Source: Streptomyces microflavus
GTDB lineage: Bacteria; Actinomycetota; Actinomycetes; Streptomycetales; Streptomycetaceae
Reading direction: 5' to 3'
NCBI RefSeq assembly: GCF_014650075.1
Contig: NZ_BMUG01000003.1
Span: forward strand, 1 to 64,000
Length of the DNA stretch: 64,000 nucleotides
How positions within the stretch are numbered: position 1 is the first letter of the stretch; every line of letters starts with the position of its first letter. Both the position numbers and the translations under genes were made by a program. The notes beneath the pieces were generated by a model, which made no database searches, had not been told where the DNA came from, and saw nothing but the letters and a program-made list of their open reading frames with translations. Below, in pieces: positions 24,338 to 33,417 of this stretch.

Positions 24338-24400
24338 TCTTGCGTCCACGGCTCTTGCGTCCACGGTCGTCCGCACGGCATATTCACTGATTACTGAATC
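24338..24400 (-). promoter_or_regulatory. Exporter promoter region: 15-bp tandem duplication and palindrome
   Basis: CTCTTGCGTCCACGG is present twice without a gap (24338-24352 and 24353-24367). Beyond it lies ATTCACTGATTACTGAAT (24383-24400), whose outer five bases form a perfect inverted repeat around an 8-base centre and which sits in an AT-rich patch; this looks like an operator/promoter for the ATPase gene starting at 24317. Confidence 0.5.
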
Positions 24401-24491
24401 TGATCAACAAGACTAACGGTGCAGCTCACCCGCTGCAACGGAGCGCTCGCTTCCGGTGGCCGGAAATGCTCCGGTCGCAGGGGTGTGAGAC

Positions 24492-25262
24492 CTAGGCGGG
24501 GTTCCGGTTCGCGGCCGACGCGGCCTGCCACCAGTAGCCGTTCTCCACGCCGAGCGCCGCTGTGCGGTCCAGGTGCCCGGAGTCCCGCAACAGCCGGACC
24601 CCCGCCTCCAGAAGCGCCGGATCCTGCGCCGCCACGGAGGCGGCCAGGGCCTGTGCCTCGGCGAGCGCCCCGCCGTCGGGCACCGTACGGTCCACCGCGC
24701 CCAGCCGGGCGAGCTCGTCCGCCCGCACGCGCTCCCCGGGGATCAGCAGTATCCTGGCGGCCACCCCGCGGCCGGCCCGGCGCAGCAGTGAGTGGACCGC
24801 ACCGCCACCCGGAACGGCGCCGACCCCCAGCTCCGGAAGGCCGAACAGCGCACCCTCGCCGGCCACCACGAGGTCGCAGGCCAGGGCCAGTTCGAGCCCG
24901 CCCCCGAGCGCGTACCCCTCGACGGCCGCCACCACCGGGAAGGGGGCCTCGTGCAGGGCCGCGAACACGGTACGGAAATGGGCCCGCCGCACCGCGCGGC
25001 GCGACAGATCCCGCCAGTCGGGCTCCCGGGTGTCCGCGCCGCTGGAGAAGGTCCCGCCGGCGCCGGTGAGCACCAGTGCGCCCGGCGCATCGCCACCCGG
25101 ATCCGTCAACTCCCTTAATTTATGCGCAAGTTGACTCAACATCTCGGTGGACATCGCATTGCGGCGGTGCGGCCGGTCCAGAGTGAGGGTGACCACCCGC
25201 CCGTGCCGCTCGACCAGCAAGGGGTTTTCCGCCCTTTGTGCCGCTGTTTCCGGTGGGGTCAT
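24492..25262 (-). CDS. Enoyl-CoA hydratase/isomerase family protein (canonical active site)
   Basis: 256 residues. Both crotonase glutamates are present: Glu124 in GYALGGGLELAL and Glu144 in FGLPELGVGAVPGGG; the first oxyanion segment is GGTFSSGADTRE. It should hydrate or isomerise an enoyl-CoA. Its ATG overlaps the stop of the LuxR-type regulator gene by 4 bases, so the pair is translationally coupled, which is uncommon for a metabolic enzyme. It may serve the neighbouring macrotetrolide pathway or an unrelated acyl-CoA route; the contrast with the Glu-deficient crotonase at 6131 argues for a distinct reaction. Confidence 0.87.
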   Translation of the reverse strand: MTPPETAAQRAENPLLVERHGRVVTLTLDRPHRRNAMSTEMLSQLAHKLRELTDPGGDAPGALVLTGAGGTFSSGADTREPDWRDLSRRAVRRAHFRTVFAALHEAPFPVVAAVEGYALGGGLELALACDLVVAGEGALFGLPELGVGAVPGGGAVHSLLRRAGRGVAARILLIPGERVRADELARLGAVDRTVPDGGALAEAQALAASVAAQDPALLEAGVRLLRDSGHLDRTAALGVENGYWWQAASAANRNPA

Positions 25263-25879
25263 CCGCAGGGCCTCAGCATCCTGAACAGCTCCTTGCGCCC
25301 GGAGACGCCCACCTTGTGGAAGACTCGGCTCGCATAGTTCTTGACGGTCTGCTGGGTGAGGCACAGCTCATGGGCGATCTCCTCGTTGGAGCGACGACGG
25401 AGTAAGAGGCCGAGAATCTCCTCCTCACGCCCGCTCAGTTTCCACTGCCCGCCCGCGTCGGGGCGCTGCGCCACCGGTGCCCGCTCGGGCTCGTCGGCCC
25501 CCAGATGCCAGAAGCTGCGCCCGCTCAGCACATCGTGCAGCCCCTTGACGATGGACTCGGGCGGGCACGACTCGTGCACGAACCCGGCGGCCCCGCCCCG
25601 GATGCAATCCACCACGCTGCGGGGGGTGTTGTCCCTGCTGTAGAGGATGACCCGGGTGCCGCTCCAGTACGCCAGATTGCCGCGCACGCCCTGCCACTGC
25701 TCGTACTCCACCAGCGCGACGTCCGGCCGGCGTCCGGGAAGGCTGCCGACGGCGGTCGGGTGCGGACAGCCGCCCAGTACGGTGACGCCCGGATCGCCCC
25801 GGAACAGATCGAGAATCGCCTTGCGTATCAAAGGTGACGAGTGCAGGACCAGCAGTCCGCATCTGCCCTTCTCTGCCAT
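25259..25879 (-). CDS. Atypical LuxR/NarL-type response regulator
   Basis: 206 residues. The C-terminal HTH is clear (LSGREEEILGLLLRRRSNEEIAHELCLTQ region, then VKNYASRVFHKVGV, about 148-195). The N-terminal receiver is degenerate: the acidic pair near the start is replaced (VLHSSPLIRK) and the phosphoacceptor position in DVALVEYE is Glu58. Control by ordinary phosphotransfer is therefore unlikely, and no histidine kinase is adjacent. It could respond to a ligand or be constitutively active through the glutamate. It is upstream of, and coupled to, a crotonase gene, with a 790-base upstream region. It is a candidate pathway regulator for the nearby operon (inference). Confidence 0.85.
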   Translation of the reverse strand: MAEKGRCGLLVLHSSPLIRKAILDLFRGDPGVTVLGGCPHPTAVGSLPGRRPDVALVEYEQWQGVRGNLAYWSGTRVILYSRDNTPRSVVDCIRGGAAGFVHESCPPESIVKGLHDVLSGRSFWHLGADEPERAPVAQRPDAGGQWKLSGREEEILGLLLRRRSNEEIAHELCLTQQTVKNYASRVFHKVGVSGRKELFRMLRPCG

Positions 25880-26666
25880 ACCAGAACCCCTCGTGCTCCA
25901 ACAGCGACGGCTGCTGCCGTGTGTCGTTCGGCATGTTGTGAATGTGTTGAACCGTGTGATCGGAGCGCGCCTGCCCCGCCTGGTGGGAGTTCACTCCCGG
26001 TGTGGGTCCGGGGCGACGGAAATGCGGGATTGCGGCGTCTTCGGCGCGCGACCGCATTGCTGCCGGGGCGCCGCCGTGTATTCAGGCGGAATGCATTCTT
26101 CTTCCGACAGTTATTACTGGCGCGTAGACAGTCCGTGCGGGAATGGGATTCCCCATGGGGGACGCTTCCGCTTCCTGATCGGTTCCACTGTCGCGGATAC
26201 CTGATACCAGGCTTCGGTGCGCACGTTAAGGCTCTGTGACATCCGTGGGAACAGTGGGCCCGGGCCGCACGGAGGGCGACACGGTGGCCGGTGGCGGCCC
26301 GGGTCTCCGCGGTGTGACGGGAAAGTCCGCACGATCCTGCCGGGGCGGTGCAACCCTGAGGGGTCAGCTGGCTGCGGCACGGTTTCCCCCCTGGTTGTGC
26401 GTTCCAGCCTGGATGGCCACTCAAGGGCCGCACGGGGGAATCATTGCGTGAGCTCCGCCCCCGAATCCAGGCCAACACTAACCGCAGCGCCTCCACTTGT
26501 CACGCAGCGGATTTTTACCCGGGGGTCAAGAATATGCAGGGGAAATTGACGCATCCTTTGTTCCTGGTCGCATTTCGCGGCCACTGTCCGGCATCCGACC
26601 GTGCGCCGGAGATGTCCCGGTTCACCCGGGGTGAGGGCGCCCGGCGGGCCATGCTTAGCTGGAGCC
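25880..26666. other. Long intergenic region without a convincing gene
   Basis: 787 bases of lower GC and weak codon bias; the small open frames here lack ribosome sites and Streptomyces third-position bias. Several short palindromes occur: GGGAGTTCACTCCC (25985-25998), GGAATGGGATTCC (26140-26152), CCCCATGGGG (26151-26160) and CCTGATACCAGG (about 26199-26210). It probably holds the promoter of the LuxR gene and that of the phosphatase gene; the remainder may be decayed coding sequence. Confidence 0.6.
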
Positions 26667-27512
26667 ATGATCGATGACTTCCTGTACGGGACCGCCGGGC
26701 ACACCGGAGCGTTGACCGAGGTCGAGGCGGCCGTGCGCGCCGCGGCGGCGGCCGAGATCATGCCCCGGCACCGGAAGCTCGCCGCCCACGAGATCATCGA
26801 GAAGAGCGGCCCGCACGACCTGGTCACCGCCGCGGACCGGCTGGCAGAGGAACACCTCACCGCCGCCCTCACCAAGCTGCTGCCCGGCTCGGTCGTCGTC
26901 GGCGAGGAGGCCGTGCACGCCGACCCGGCGGTCTACGACGCCCTCGGCGGCGACGCCCCCGTCTGGATCGTCGACCCGGTCGACGGCACCCGCCAGTTCG
27001 TCCGGGGCGAGTCCGCGTTCTGCACGCTCGTCGCCCTCGCCCAGCACGGCGAGGTCCACGCCTCCTGGACGTACGCCCCGGTCCTGGGCGAGATGGCCGT
27101 CGCCCTGCGCGGCCGCGGCGCCACGCTGAACGGCACCCCGATACGCTCCGGCGCGCCCGCCCCCGGCGCCGTACTGAACGTGGCCATGTCGCACCCCGAC
27201 TACACCACCGAGGCCCAGAAGCGGGCCCTCCTCGGCCTGCGCACCGAAGGCATCGCCGCCCGCCCCTGCGGCTCCGCCGGGCTCGAATACCTCGCCGTCG
27301 CCCGTGGCGCCCAGGACGCCACCGCCTTCAACTGGGAGTACGCCTGGGACCACGCGGCGGGCCTGCTCCTGGTCACCGAGGCGGGCGGCGCCCAGGCCAC
27401 CCTGTCCGGCACCCCCTTCCGGATCGCGGGCGGCAACGACCTGCCGTTCTCGGCGGCCCGCGACGAGACCGCCCTCCAGCGCGTCCTGGCCGCCCTGCGG
27501 ACGGGCGGCTGA
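26667..27512 (+). CDS. Inositol monophosphatase family protein
   Basis: 281 residues with the three metal-site signatures of the family: GEEAVHAD (about 77-84), WIVDPVDGTRQF (about 98-109) and WDHAAG (near 230). Actinobacterial members include histidinol-phosphatases, inositol-1-phosphatases and 3'-phosphoadenosine phosphatases, so the substrate is open. GGAG at 26661-26664 is very close to ATG 26667; no better start is present. It is followed 87 bases later by an FAD oxidoreductase gene in the same direction, with no evident functional link. Confidence 0.88.
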   Translation: MIDDFLYGTAGHTGALTEVEAAVRAAAAAEIMPRHRKLAAHEIIEKSGPHDLVTAADRLAEEHLTAALTKLLPGSVVVGEEAVHADPAVYDALGGDAPVWIVDPVDGTRQFVRGESAFCTLVALAQHGEVHASWTYAPVLGEMAVALRGRGATLNGTPIRSGAPAPGAVLNVAMSHPDYTTEAQKRALLGLRTEGIAARPCGSAGLEYLAVARGAQDATAFNWEYAWDHAAGLLLVTEAGGAQATLSGTPFRIAGGNDLPFSAARDETALQRVLAALRTGG

Positions 27513-27599
27513 CAGGTTCCGGGCGGCACCCGCGTCCACACGGCCGGTGCGCCGGAATACCCTGGGGTTCCGCCTGTCGGCTGACGAAGGAGTCCCAAG

Positions 27600-29015
27600 G
27601 TGCCGTCGATGCTCGATGCGGTCGTCGTGGGGGCCGGGCCCAACGGGCTGACCGCCGCCGCCGAACTGGCCCGCAGGGGCTTCGCCGTGGAGGTCCACGA
27701 GGTGCACGACACCGTCGGGGGAGGCGCCCGCACCGAGGAGCTGACGCTACCGGGGTTCCGGCACGACCCCTGTTCCGCCGTCCACCCGCTCGGCGTCGGC
27801 TCACCCGCGTTCCGCGCGATGCCCCTGGCCCGGCACGGTCTTGAGTGGCTGCACCCCGAGGTCGACCTCGCCCACCCCTTCCCCGACGGCACCGCCGCCA
27901 CCCTCACCCGCTCCGTCGGCGAGAGCGCGATGTCGCTGGGGCCCGGTGACGCGGGGGCCTACCGCCGCCTCGTCGCCCCCTTCCTCGGCCACTGGGACAC
28001 CCTGGCCGCCGACTTCCTCCGCACCCCCTGGGACGGCCTGCCCCGCGACCCGTACCGGCTGGCCCGCTTCGGCCTGCTCGGCCTGCAGCCCGCCACCTGG
28101 GTCTCCCGGCGCTTCGAGGGCGAGAAGGCCCGGGGCCTCTTCGCCGGGCTCGCCGCCCACGCCATAGCTCCCACCAGCGGATTCGCCACCGCGGCGATCG
28201 CCCTTGTCTTCGCGCTCGCCGCCCACGAGAACGGCTGGCCGGTGCCGCGCGGCGGATCGCAGGCCATCTCGGACGCCCTCGCCTCCTACCTCCGCGAACA
28301 GGGCGGCACCATCCGCACCGGCAGCGAGGTCAAGCGGCTCGACGAGCTCCCGCCGGCCCGCGCCTACATCTTCGACACCTCGCCCTCCGCGCTCGCCCGG
28401 ATCGCCGGCCTCGGCAGCGCCTACAGCCACTACCGCTACGGCGCCTCCGCCTTCAAGATCGACTACGCGCTGTCGGGCCCCGTCCCCTGGACCGCCGAGG
28501 ACGCCCGCCGCGCCGGCACCGTCCACATCGGCCCCGACGCCGGGACCATCGACACCGCGCTGAAGGCCGCCGTCGAGGGCCGCGACCCGAGCGTGCCCTT
28601 CCTCATCACCGCCCAGCCGAGCATCACCGACCCCTCCCGGGCCCCCGAAGGACGCCATGTCTTCTGGGTGTACGGGCACGTCCCGGCCGGCTGGGAGGGC
28701 GACGCCACCGACGTCATCGAGCGCCAACTGGAGCGCTTCGCCCCGGGCTTCCGCGACCTGGTGCTCGCCCGCGCCGTCTCGGGCCCGCCCCAGCTCGCCG
28801 CACGCAACGCCAACTACGTCGGCGGCGACATCGCCTGCGGAGCCTTCTCGGGCCTCCAGACCCTGATCCGCCCCAAGCTGGCCCGCGTCCCCTACGCGAC
28901 CGCGCACCCCGCGGTCTTCCTCTGCTCCTCGGCCACCCCGCCAGGACCCGGCGTGCACGGCATGTCCGGCCACCACGCCGCCAAGGCCGTATGGCGACAG
29001 CTGCGCGCCTCCTGA
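27600..29015 (+). CDS. FAD-dependent oxidoreductase, phytoene desaturase-like
   Basis: 471 residues. N-terminal dinucleotide-binding motif [20 protein letters not shown] (about 8-27) and then [14 protein letters not shown], the ARTEE pattern of phytoene-dehydrogenase-related proteins; the C-terminal FAD motif is in [17 protein letters not shown]. The GTG start at 27600 has GAAGGAG eight bases before it; the internal ATG at 27609 is an alternative. No carotenoid genes are nearby, and many Streptomyces have such a stand-alone protein of unknown substrate. It converges on the exporter gene with only one intervening base. Confidence 0.88.
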   Translation: MPSMLDAVVVGAGPNGLTAAAELARRGFAVEVHEVHDTVGGGARTEELTLPGFRHDPCSAVHPLGVGSPAFRAMPLARHGLEWLHPEVDLAHPFPDGTAATLTRSVGESAMSLGPGDAGAYRRLVAPFLGHWDTLAADFLRTPWDGLPRDPYRLARFGLLGLQPATWVSRRFEGEKARGLFAGLAAHAIAPTSGFATAAIALVFALAAHENGWPVPRGGSQAISDALASYLREQGGTIRTGSEVKRLDELPPARAYIFDTSPSALARIAGLGSAYSHYRYGASAFKIDYALSGPVPWTAEDARRAGTVHIGPDAGTIDTALKAAVEGRDPSVPFLITAQPSITDPSRAPEGRHVFWVYGHVPAGWEGDATDVIERQLERFAPGFRDLVLARAVSGPPQLAARNANYVGGDIACGAFSGLQTLIRPKLARVPYATAHPAVFLCSSATPPGPGVHGMSGHHAAKAVWRQLRAS

Positions 29016-29016
29016 A

Positions 29017-30543
29017 TCAGCCGCCGGGGGCGGTGCGGGAGGCCGGAGCCCAACGCCGCTGCGCCGCACCGCCGATGTGGCTGCCGAGCACGGTGCCCAC
29101 GCCGATGGCGGCCGTGGTGACGAACGCCAGCACCGCGTAGGCGCCCGCCCCCGGCACGTGCAGCCCGTACTGGAGCAGGCTGCGGTAGACGTCCGGGCCG
29201 GGCAGCAGAGCCCCCGCGATACCGGGCACCACCAGGGAGCGCGACGGGATCCGGAGCACCGGCGCCACCGCACCGGCCGCCGCGCCCAGCACCGCGGCCG
29301 CCCCCAGGACCGCCAGCGGCGTCGGCTGCCCCAGCTCCTGGTGGAGCACGCCGTTGACCAGGCCGGCCAGCACGCCCGCCCCCATCGCCCACGGCAGCAG
29401 GCGGGGCGGGCCGCCCATGAAGATGGCGTTGCCGAGCGCCCCGACCGCCGAGGTCACCAGGGAGAGCACCAACGGCAGGGCGCGGAAAGCGGTGTTGCGG
29501 GCATCCACGTCGGCGTCCCGCAGCAGGAACGCCACCAGGGAGATCCCGCCGACCATCGACGCCAGGAACATGCCCACGCTGATCAGCCGCCCGGCCGCCA
29601 TCGCCCGGAACCCCGAGATGGCGTCCTCCGCGAGGCTCACCACCGACAGGATCGGCAGGAGCAGCACCATGTTCGCCGCGGCCACGCTCGCCGCCTCACC
29701 CCCGGTCAGCGCATGCGCGTCGGCCAGCACCATCGTCAGCCCGATGACGGCGGCGGTCTGGAGGCCGGTGACGTAGAACGAGGGCAGGCCGTTGGTGGAC
29801 AGCGCCCAGCCGAACCGGTTGCCGACCAGGAACACCACGGTGGAGACCACCGCCGCCTTCGGCGTCCCCGAGGCGAGCACACAGAGCATCGCGGCGAGCA
29901 GCGCCCCGCCCAGCACCTTGGTCCACCAGGGCCAGTAGCCCTTCAGCGAGATGATGCGGGTCAGTTCACGCTCGGCGGCGAGCGGCCGCAGCCCCTCGTC
30001 CAGCACCCGGTGGGTCAGCGCGCTCAGATCGTCCAGCTGCCGCAGGTCCCGGCTGTCCTCCGAACCCGTCTCCATCATCATCGTCAGCGGCCGGGCGCCC
30101 GGCGGCGCGTACTGGGCCTGGATCGTCCGGGAGGTGACGTCGACCGTCATGTGGTCCATGCCCCAGCGCGCGGTGACCGCCACGACCGCCGACTCGATGG
30201 CCCGGGTCTCCGCCCCGGCGAGGAACAGCTCCCGCCCGTGGCGCAGCGCGAACCGCATACAGGCGACGGCGGTGGCCTCGTCCACGTCGTACGGCTCGGG
30301 GAAGGCGTACCCCTCGAACTCCGTTCCGTACAGCCGGTCCAGCAGCGTCGACTCGTTGTCCCGCAACCGGGCGAGCTGCTCCCGCCGCTCCCGGCGCCGG
30401 GCGAGCAACGCGGCAACGGAGGGTCTGCCGGTCAGGGGGCCGCCCGCCCGGCCGCCGGTGGACGCATCGTCTGAGGACACGGACGCGCCCCTCCCCTGGG
30501 TAGCCACCGCCGAGAGCGCGGGGAATGTTGATGTAACGGACAT
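29017..30543 (-). CDS. ThrE-type threonine/serine exporter family membrane protein
   Basis: 508 residues. The soluble N-terminal part (about 1-205) has the ThrE hydrolase-like domain with ESAVVAVTARWGMDHMTVDV, followed by about ten hydrophobic membrane segments in two groups of five, the fused ThrE arrangement known from Corynebacterium. It probably exports small amino acids or related compounds at the cytoplasmic membrane. It stands alone; the promoter would lie in the 135 bases shared with the divergent macrodomain gene. Confidence 0.9.
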   Translation of the reverse strand: MSVTSTFPALSAVATQGRGASVSSDDASTGGRAGGPLTGRPSVAALLARRRERREQLARLRDNESTLLDRLYGTEFEGYAFPEPYDVDEATAVACMRFALRHGRELFLAGAETRAIESAVVAVTARWGMDHMTVDVTSRTIQAQYAPPGARPLTMMMETGSEDSRDLRQLDDLSALTHRVLDEGLRPLAAERELTRIISLKGYWPWWTKVLGGALLAAMLCVLASGTPKAAVVSTVVFLVGNRFGWALSTNGLPSFYVTGLQTAAVIGLTMVLADAHALTGGEAASVAAANMVLLLPILSVVSLAEDAISGFRAMAAGRLISVGMFLASMVGGISLVAFLLRDADVDARNTAFRALPLVLSLVTSAVGALGNAIFMGGPPRLLPWAMGAGVLAGLVNGVLHQELGQPTPLAVLGAAAVLGAAAGAVAPVLRIPSRSLVVPGIAGALLPGPDVYRSLLQYGLHVPGAGAYAVLAFVTTAAIGVGTVLGSHIGGAAQRRWAPASRTAPGG

Positions 30544-30678
30544 TCTGCCCCTCGGGTGGGCGGCCGGGCGTCAGCGGGGCGCCGCGCGTCACCGTGGGAC
30601 GGCGGCGCGGCGCCGTCCGCCGGGTCCGGTCCGCCCGAGCGGGCGGCGCGGGCGCGTGGGGCGCGGCATGATGTCCGC

Positions 30679-31215
30679 ATGAGCACCTCCGTCACCCCCG
30701 CGGTCCGCCTGGTCCGCGGTGACATCACCGACCAGTCCGTCGACGTCATCGTCAACGCCGCCAACTCCTCGCTCCTCGGCGGCGGCGGGGTCGACGGCGC
30801 CATCCACCGGCGCGGCGGACCCGAGATCCTCGCGGCCTGCCGGGAGCTGCGCGCCTCGCAGTACGGCAAGGGCCTCGCCACCGGCCGGGCCGTCGCCACC
30901 ACCGCCGGACGACTGGCGGCCCGCTGGGTGATCCACACGGTCGGCCCGGTCTTCTCCGGAGCCCAGGACCGCTCTGCGCTCCTCGCCTCCTGTTACCGCG
31001 AATCGCTGCACCTGGCGGCCGAGTTGGGGGCCCGGAGCGTCGCGTTCCCGGCGATCTCGACGGGCATCTACGGCTGGCCCATGGACGACGGCGCGCGGAT
31101 CGCCGTGCGCACGGTGCTCGCGGAGACCGTGGCCCCCGTCGAGGAGGTGCGGTTCGTGCTCTTCGACGCGCACGCGTACGTGGAGTTCGAGGAAGTCCTC
31201 GCGATGCGCGGCTGA
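30679..31215 (+). CDS. Macrodomain protein, O-acetyl-ADP-ribose deacetylase-like
   Basis: 178 residues forming a single macrodomain: VNAANSSLLGGGGVDGAIH (about 33-51) with the catalytic Asn/Asp region, ARWVIHTVGP, and FPAISTGIYGWP (about 125-136), the MacroD/YmdB signatures. It removes acetyl or ADP-ribosyl groups generated by sirtuin-type reactions; a sirtuin gene lies 3.5 kb away. The ATG at 30679 was chosen because the longer frame upstream is low-complexity Arg/Ala sequence. Expressed alone. Confidence 0.92.
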   Translation: MSTSVTPAVRLVRGDITDQSVDVIVNAANSSLLGGGGVDGAIHRRGGPEILAACRELRASQYGKGLATGRAVATTAGRLAARWVIHTVGPVFSGAQDRSALLASCYRESLHLAAELGARSVAFPAISTGIYGWPMDDGARIAVRTVLAETVAPVEEVRFVLFDAHAYVEFEEVLAMRG

Positions 31216-31343
31216 CACCCAGGGGCCACGGCGGCCGCGGTGGCGGTGGCCCGGAGGCTGCGGCTGAGACCGTCCCGGCCGCCCCGAGGTGCATGTCGGA
31301 TTTCCGCCAGCCAAGCCCCTGACCGGTGCCCCATCCTGGAACC

Positions 31344-32816
31344 ATGCACACCGACACCGAGCGCTGCGTGCGGGCCGTCCAGTCCAAGGACGCCCGCTTC
31401 GACGGCTGGTTCTTCACCGCGGTCCTCACCACCCGGATCTACTGCCGCCCCAGCTGCCCCGTCGTGCCGCCCAAGGTCCGCAACATGACGTTCTACCCGA
31501 GCGCGGCCGCCTGCCAGCAGGCCGGATTCCGGGCCTGCAAACGGTGCCGCCCCGACACCAGCCCCGGATCCCCCGAGTGGAACGCCCGCGCCGACTCCGT
31601 GGCCCGCGCCATGCGGCTCATCCGGGACGGTGTCGTGGACCGCGAGGGCGTCCCCGGCCTCGCCTCCCGCCTCGGCTACTCCGCCCGGCAGATCGAGCGC
31701 CAGCTCCTCGCCGAGCTGGGCGCGGGCCCGCTGGCCCTGGCCCGCGCCCAGCGGGCCCAGACCGCCCGGCTCCTCATCGAGACCACCACCCTGCCCCTGG
31801 CGGAGGTGGCGTTCGCCGCCGGGTTCTCCTCCGTCCGCACCTTCAACGAGACCGTCCGCGAGGTCTTCGCCCTGGCCCCCGGCGAACTGCGCACCCGCGC
31901 CGCCCGCGGCCCCCTGGCCCCCGCCACCCCCGGCGTGATCGCGCTCCGCCTCCCGTACCGGGCCCCGCTCAACCCCAGCAACCTCTTCGGCCACCTCGCA
32001 GCCACCGCCGTCCCCGGCATCGAGGAGTGGCGGGACGGCGCCTACCGCCGCACGCTGACCCTCCCGTACGGCCACGGCATCGTCGCCCTCACCCCGCAGC
32101 CCGACCACATCGCCTGCCGGCTCTCCCTCACCGACCCCCGCGACCTCACCCAGGCCATCAGCCGCTGCCGCTGGCTCCTGGACCTGGACGCGGACCCGGT
32201 CGCCGTCGACTCCCAGCTGCGCACCGACCCCCTGCTCACCCCGCTCGTCGACGCCGGGCCCGGCCGCCGGGTGCCGCGTACGGTGGACGGGGCCGAGTTC
32301 GCCGTACGCGCGGTCCTGGGCCAGCAGGTCTCCACCGCCGCGGCCCGCACCCACGCGGCCCGCCTGGTCACCGCCCACGGGGTGCCCGTCGAGGACCCCG
32401 AGGGCGGACTCACCCACCTCTTCCCGGCCCCGCAGGCCCTGGCCGGGCTCGACCCGGAGTCCCTCGCCCTGCCCCGCACCCGCCGCACCACGCTGACCAC
32501 CCTGGTCGCCGCCCTCGCCGACGGGACGCTCCGCCTGGGCACCGACACCGACTGGGAACGGGCCCGCGCCGAACTCTCCGCGCTGCCCGGCTTCGGCCCC
32601 TGGACGGTCGAGGTCATCGCCATGCGGGCCCTCGGCGACCCCGACGCCTTCCTCCCCACCGACCTCGGCATCCGCCGGGCGGCCGAGCGCCTCGGCCTCC
32701 CGGCCACGCCCGCCGCCCTCACCGCACGGGCCGCCGACTGGCGCCCCTGGCGCGCGTACGCCGTCCAGTACCTCTGGACCGTGGACGACCACCCCATCAA
32801 CCATCTGCCCGCCTGA
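31344..32816 (+). CDS. alkA: Ada-AlkA fusion: DNA methylation repair regulator/3-methyladenine glycosylase
   Basis: 490 residues in three parts: the Ada N-terminal zinc domain (RIYCRPSCP with the methyl-accepting Cys and CKRCRPD, about 30-75), an AraC-type HTH (about 85-185, with LAEVAFAAGFSSVRTFNETVR) and an AlkA glycosylase domain (about 190-490) with the helix-hairpin-helix LPGFGPWTVEVIAMRAL and the catalytic Asp in FLPTDLGI. It senses alkyl-phosphotriesters and excises alkylated bases. ATG 31344 gives the natural N-terminus MHTDTERC. The ogt gene follows 15 bases later. The long minus-strand open frame opposite this gene is a GC-bias artefact. Confidence 0.95.
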   Translation: MHTDTERCVRAVQSKDARFDGWFFTAVLTTRIYCRPSCPVVPPKVRNMTFYPSAAACQQAGFRACKRCRPDTSPGSPEWNARADSVARAMRLIRDGVVDREGVPGLASRLGYSARQIERQLLAELGAGPLALARAQRAQTARLLIETTTLPLAEVAFAAGFSSVRTFNETVREVFALAPGELRTRAARGPLAPATPGVIALRLPYRAPLNPSNLFGHLAATAVPGIEEWRDGAYRRTLTLPYGHGIVALTPQPDHIACRLSLTDPRDLTQAISRCRWLLDLDADPVAVDSQLRTDPLLTPLVDAGPGRRVPRTVDGAEFAVRAVLGQQVSTAAARTHAARLVTAHGVPVEDPEGGLTHLFPAPQALAGLDPESLALPRTRRTTLTTLVAALADGTLRLGTDTDWERARAELSALPGFGPWTVEVIAMRALGDPDAFLPTDLGIRRAAERLGLPATPAALTARAADWRPWRAYAVQYLWTVDDHPINHLPA

Positions 32817-32831
32817 CGGAGGGACCCCGCC

Positions 32832-33359
32832 ATGACCACCCTCACGCCCCCGGTGACCAAGCAGCACACGGTCCTCGACAGCCCCTACGGCCCACTGACG
32901 CTCGTCGCCACCGACGGCGTCCTCAGCGCCCTCTACATGACCGACCAGCGCCACCGCCCGCCCGAGGAGACCTTCGGAGTCCCGGACCCGGAGCCCTTCG
33001 GCGAGGTGATCCGCCAGCTCACGGCGTACTTCGCCGGCGAGCGCACCACCTTCGACCTCCCGCTCGACCTGCACGGCACCCCGTTCCAGCGGAGCGTCTG
33101 GGCGGAGCTGCTGAAGATCCCGTACGGCGAGACGCGTACGTACGGCGAACTGGCCGAGGAGCTCGGCAAGCCGGGCGCCTCCCGGGCAGTGGGCCTGGCC
33201 AACGGCAAGAACCCGGTCGGCATCATCGTGCCGTGCCACCGGGTCGTCGGAGCCTCCGGCAGCCTCACCGGATACGGCGGCGGCCTGGACCGCAAGCAGC
33301 GGCTGCTCGCCTTCGAGAGTGGCGGCGGGCGGAGTGACGGGGTGCAGGCGCTGTTCTGA
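32832..33359 (+). CDS. ogt: Methylated-DNA-protein cysteine methyltransferase
   Basis: 175 residues with the suicide-acceptor motif VPCHRVVG (about residues 135-142), the HTH-type recognition region YGETRTYGELAEELGKPGASRAVG, and GGGLDRKQRLLAFE near the end. It transfers O6-methyl groups from guanine to its own cysteine. GGAGG is well placed before ATG 32832, and the close spacing to the alkA fusion makes a two-gene alkylation-repair operon, presumably induced by the methylated Ada domain. Confidence 0.96.
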   Translation: MTTLTPPVTKQHTVLDSPYGPLTLVATDGVLSALYMTDQRHRPPEETFGVPDPEPFGEVIRQLTAYFAGERTTFDLPLDLHGTPFQRSVWAELLKIPYGETRTYGELAEELGKPGASRAVGLANGKNPVGIIVPCHRVVGASGSLTGYGGGLDRKQRLLAFESGGGRSDGVQALF

Positions 33360-33372
33360 GCGGGGGCTCCCG

Positions 33373-33400
33373 GGGGGCGTACCGGCACCGGCACGCCCCC
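33373..33400. terminator. Terminator after ogt
   Basis: GGGGGCGT (33373-33380) pairs with ACGCCCCC (33393-33400) around a 12-base loop, between the convergent ogt and GDT1-type genes; it can serve both directions. Confidence 0.65.
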
Positions 33401-33417
33401 GCGAGGCTTCACCGCCG

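Noticed and set aside
25841..26549. Small plus-strand frames of 110-132 residues in the long gap
   Set aside because: No ribosome site, atypical composition, weak third-position GC, no similarity recognised.
31068..33239. 723-residue minus-strand open frame opposite alkA-ogt
   Set aside because: Low-complexity Gly/Arg/Val sequence with no recognisable domain, opposite two well-defined repair genes; an effect of high GC at codon third positions.
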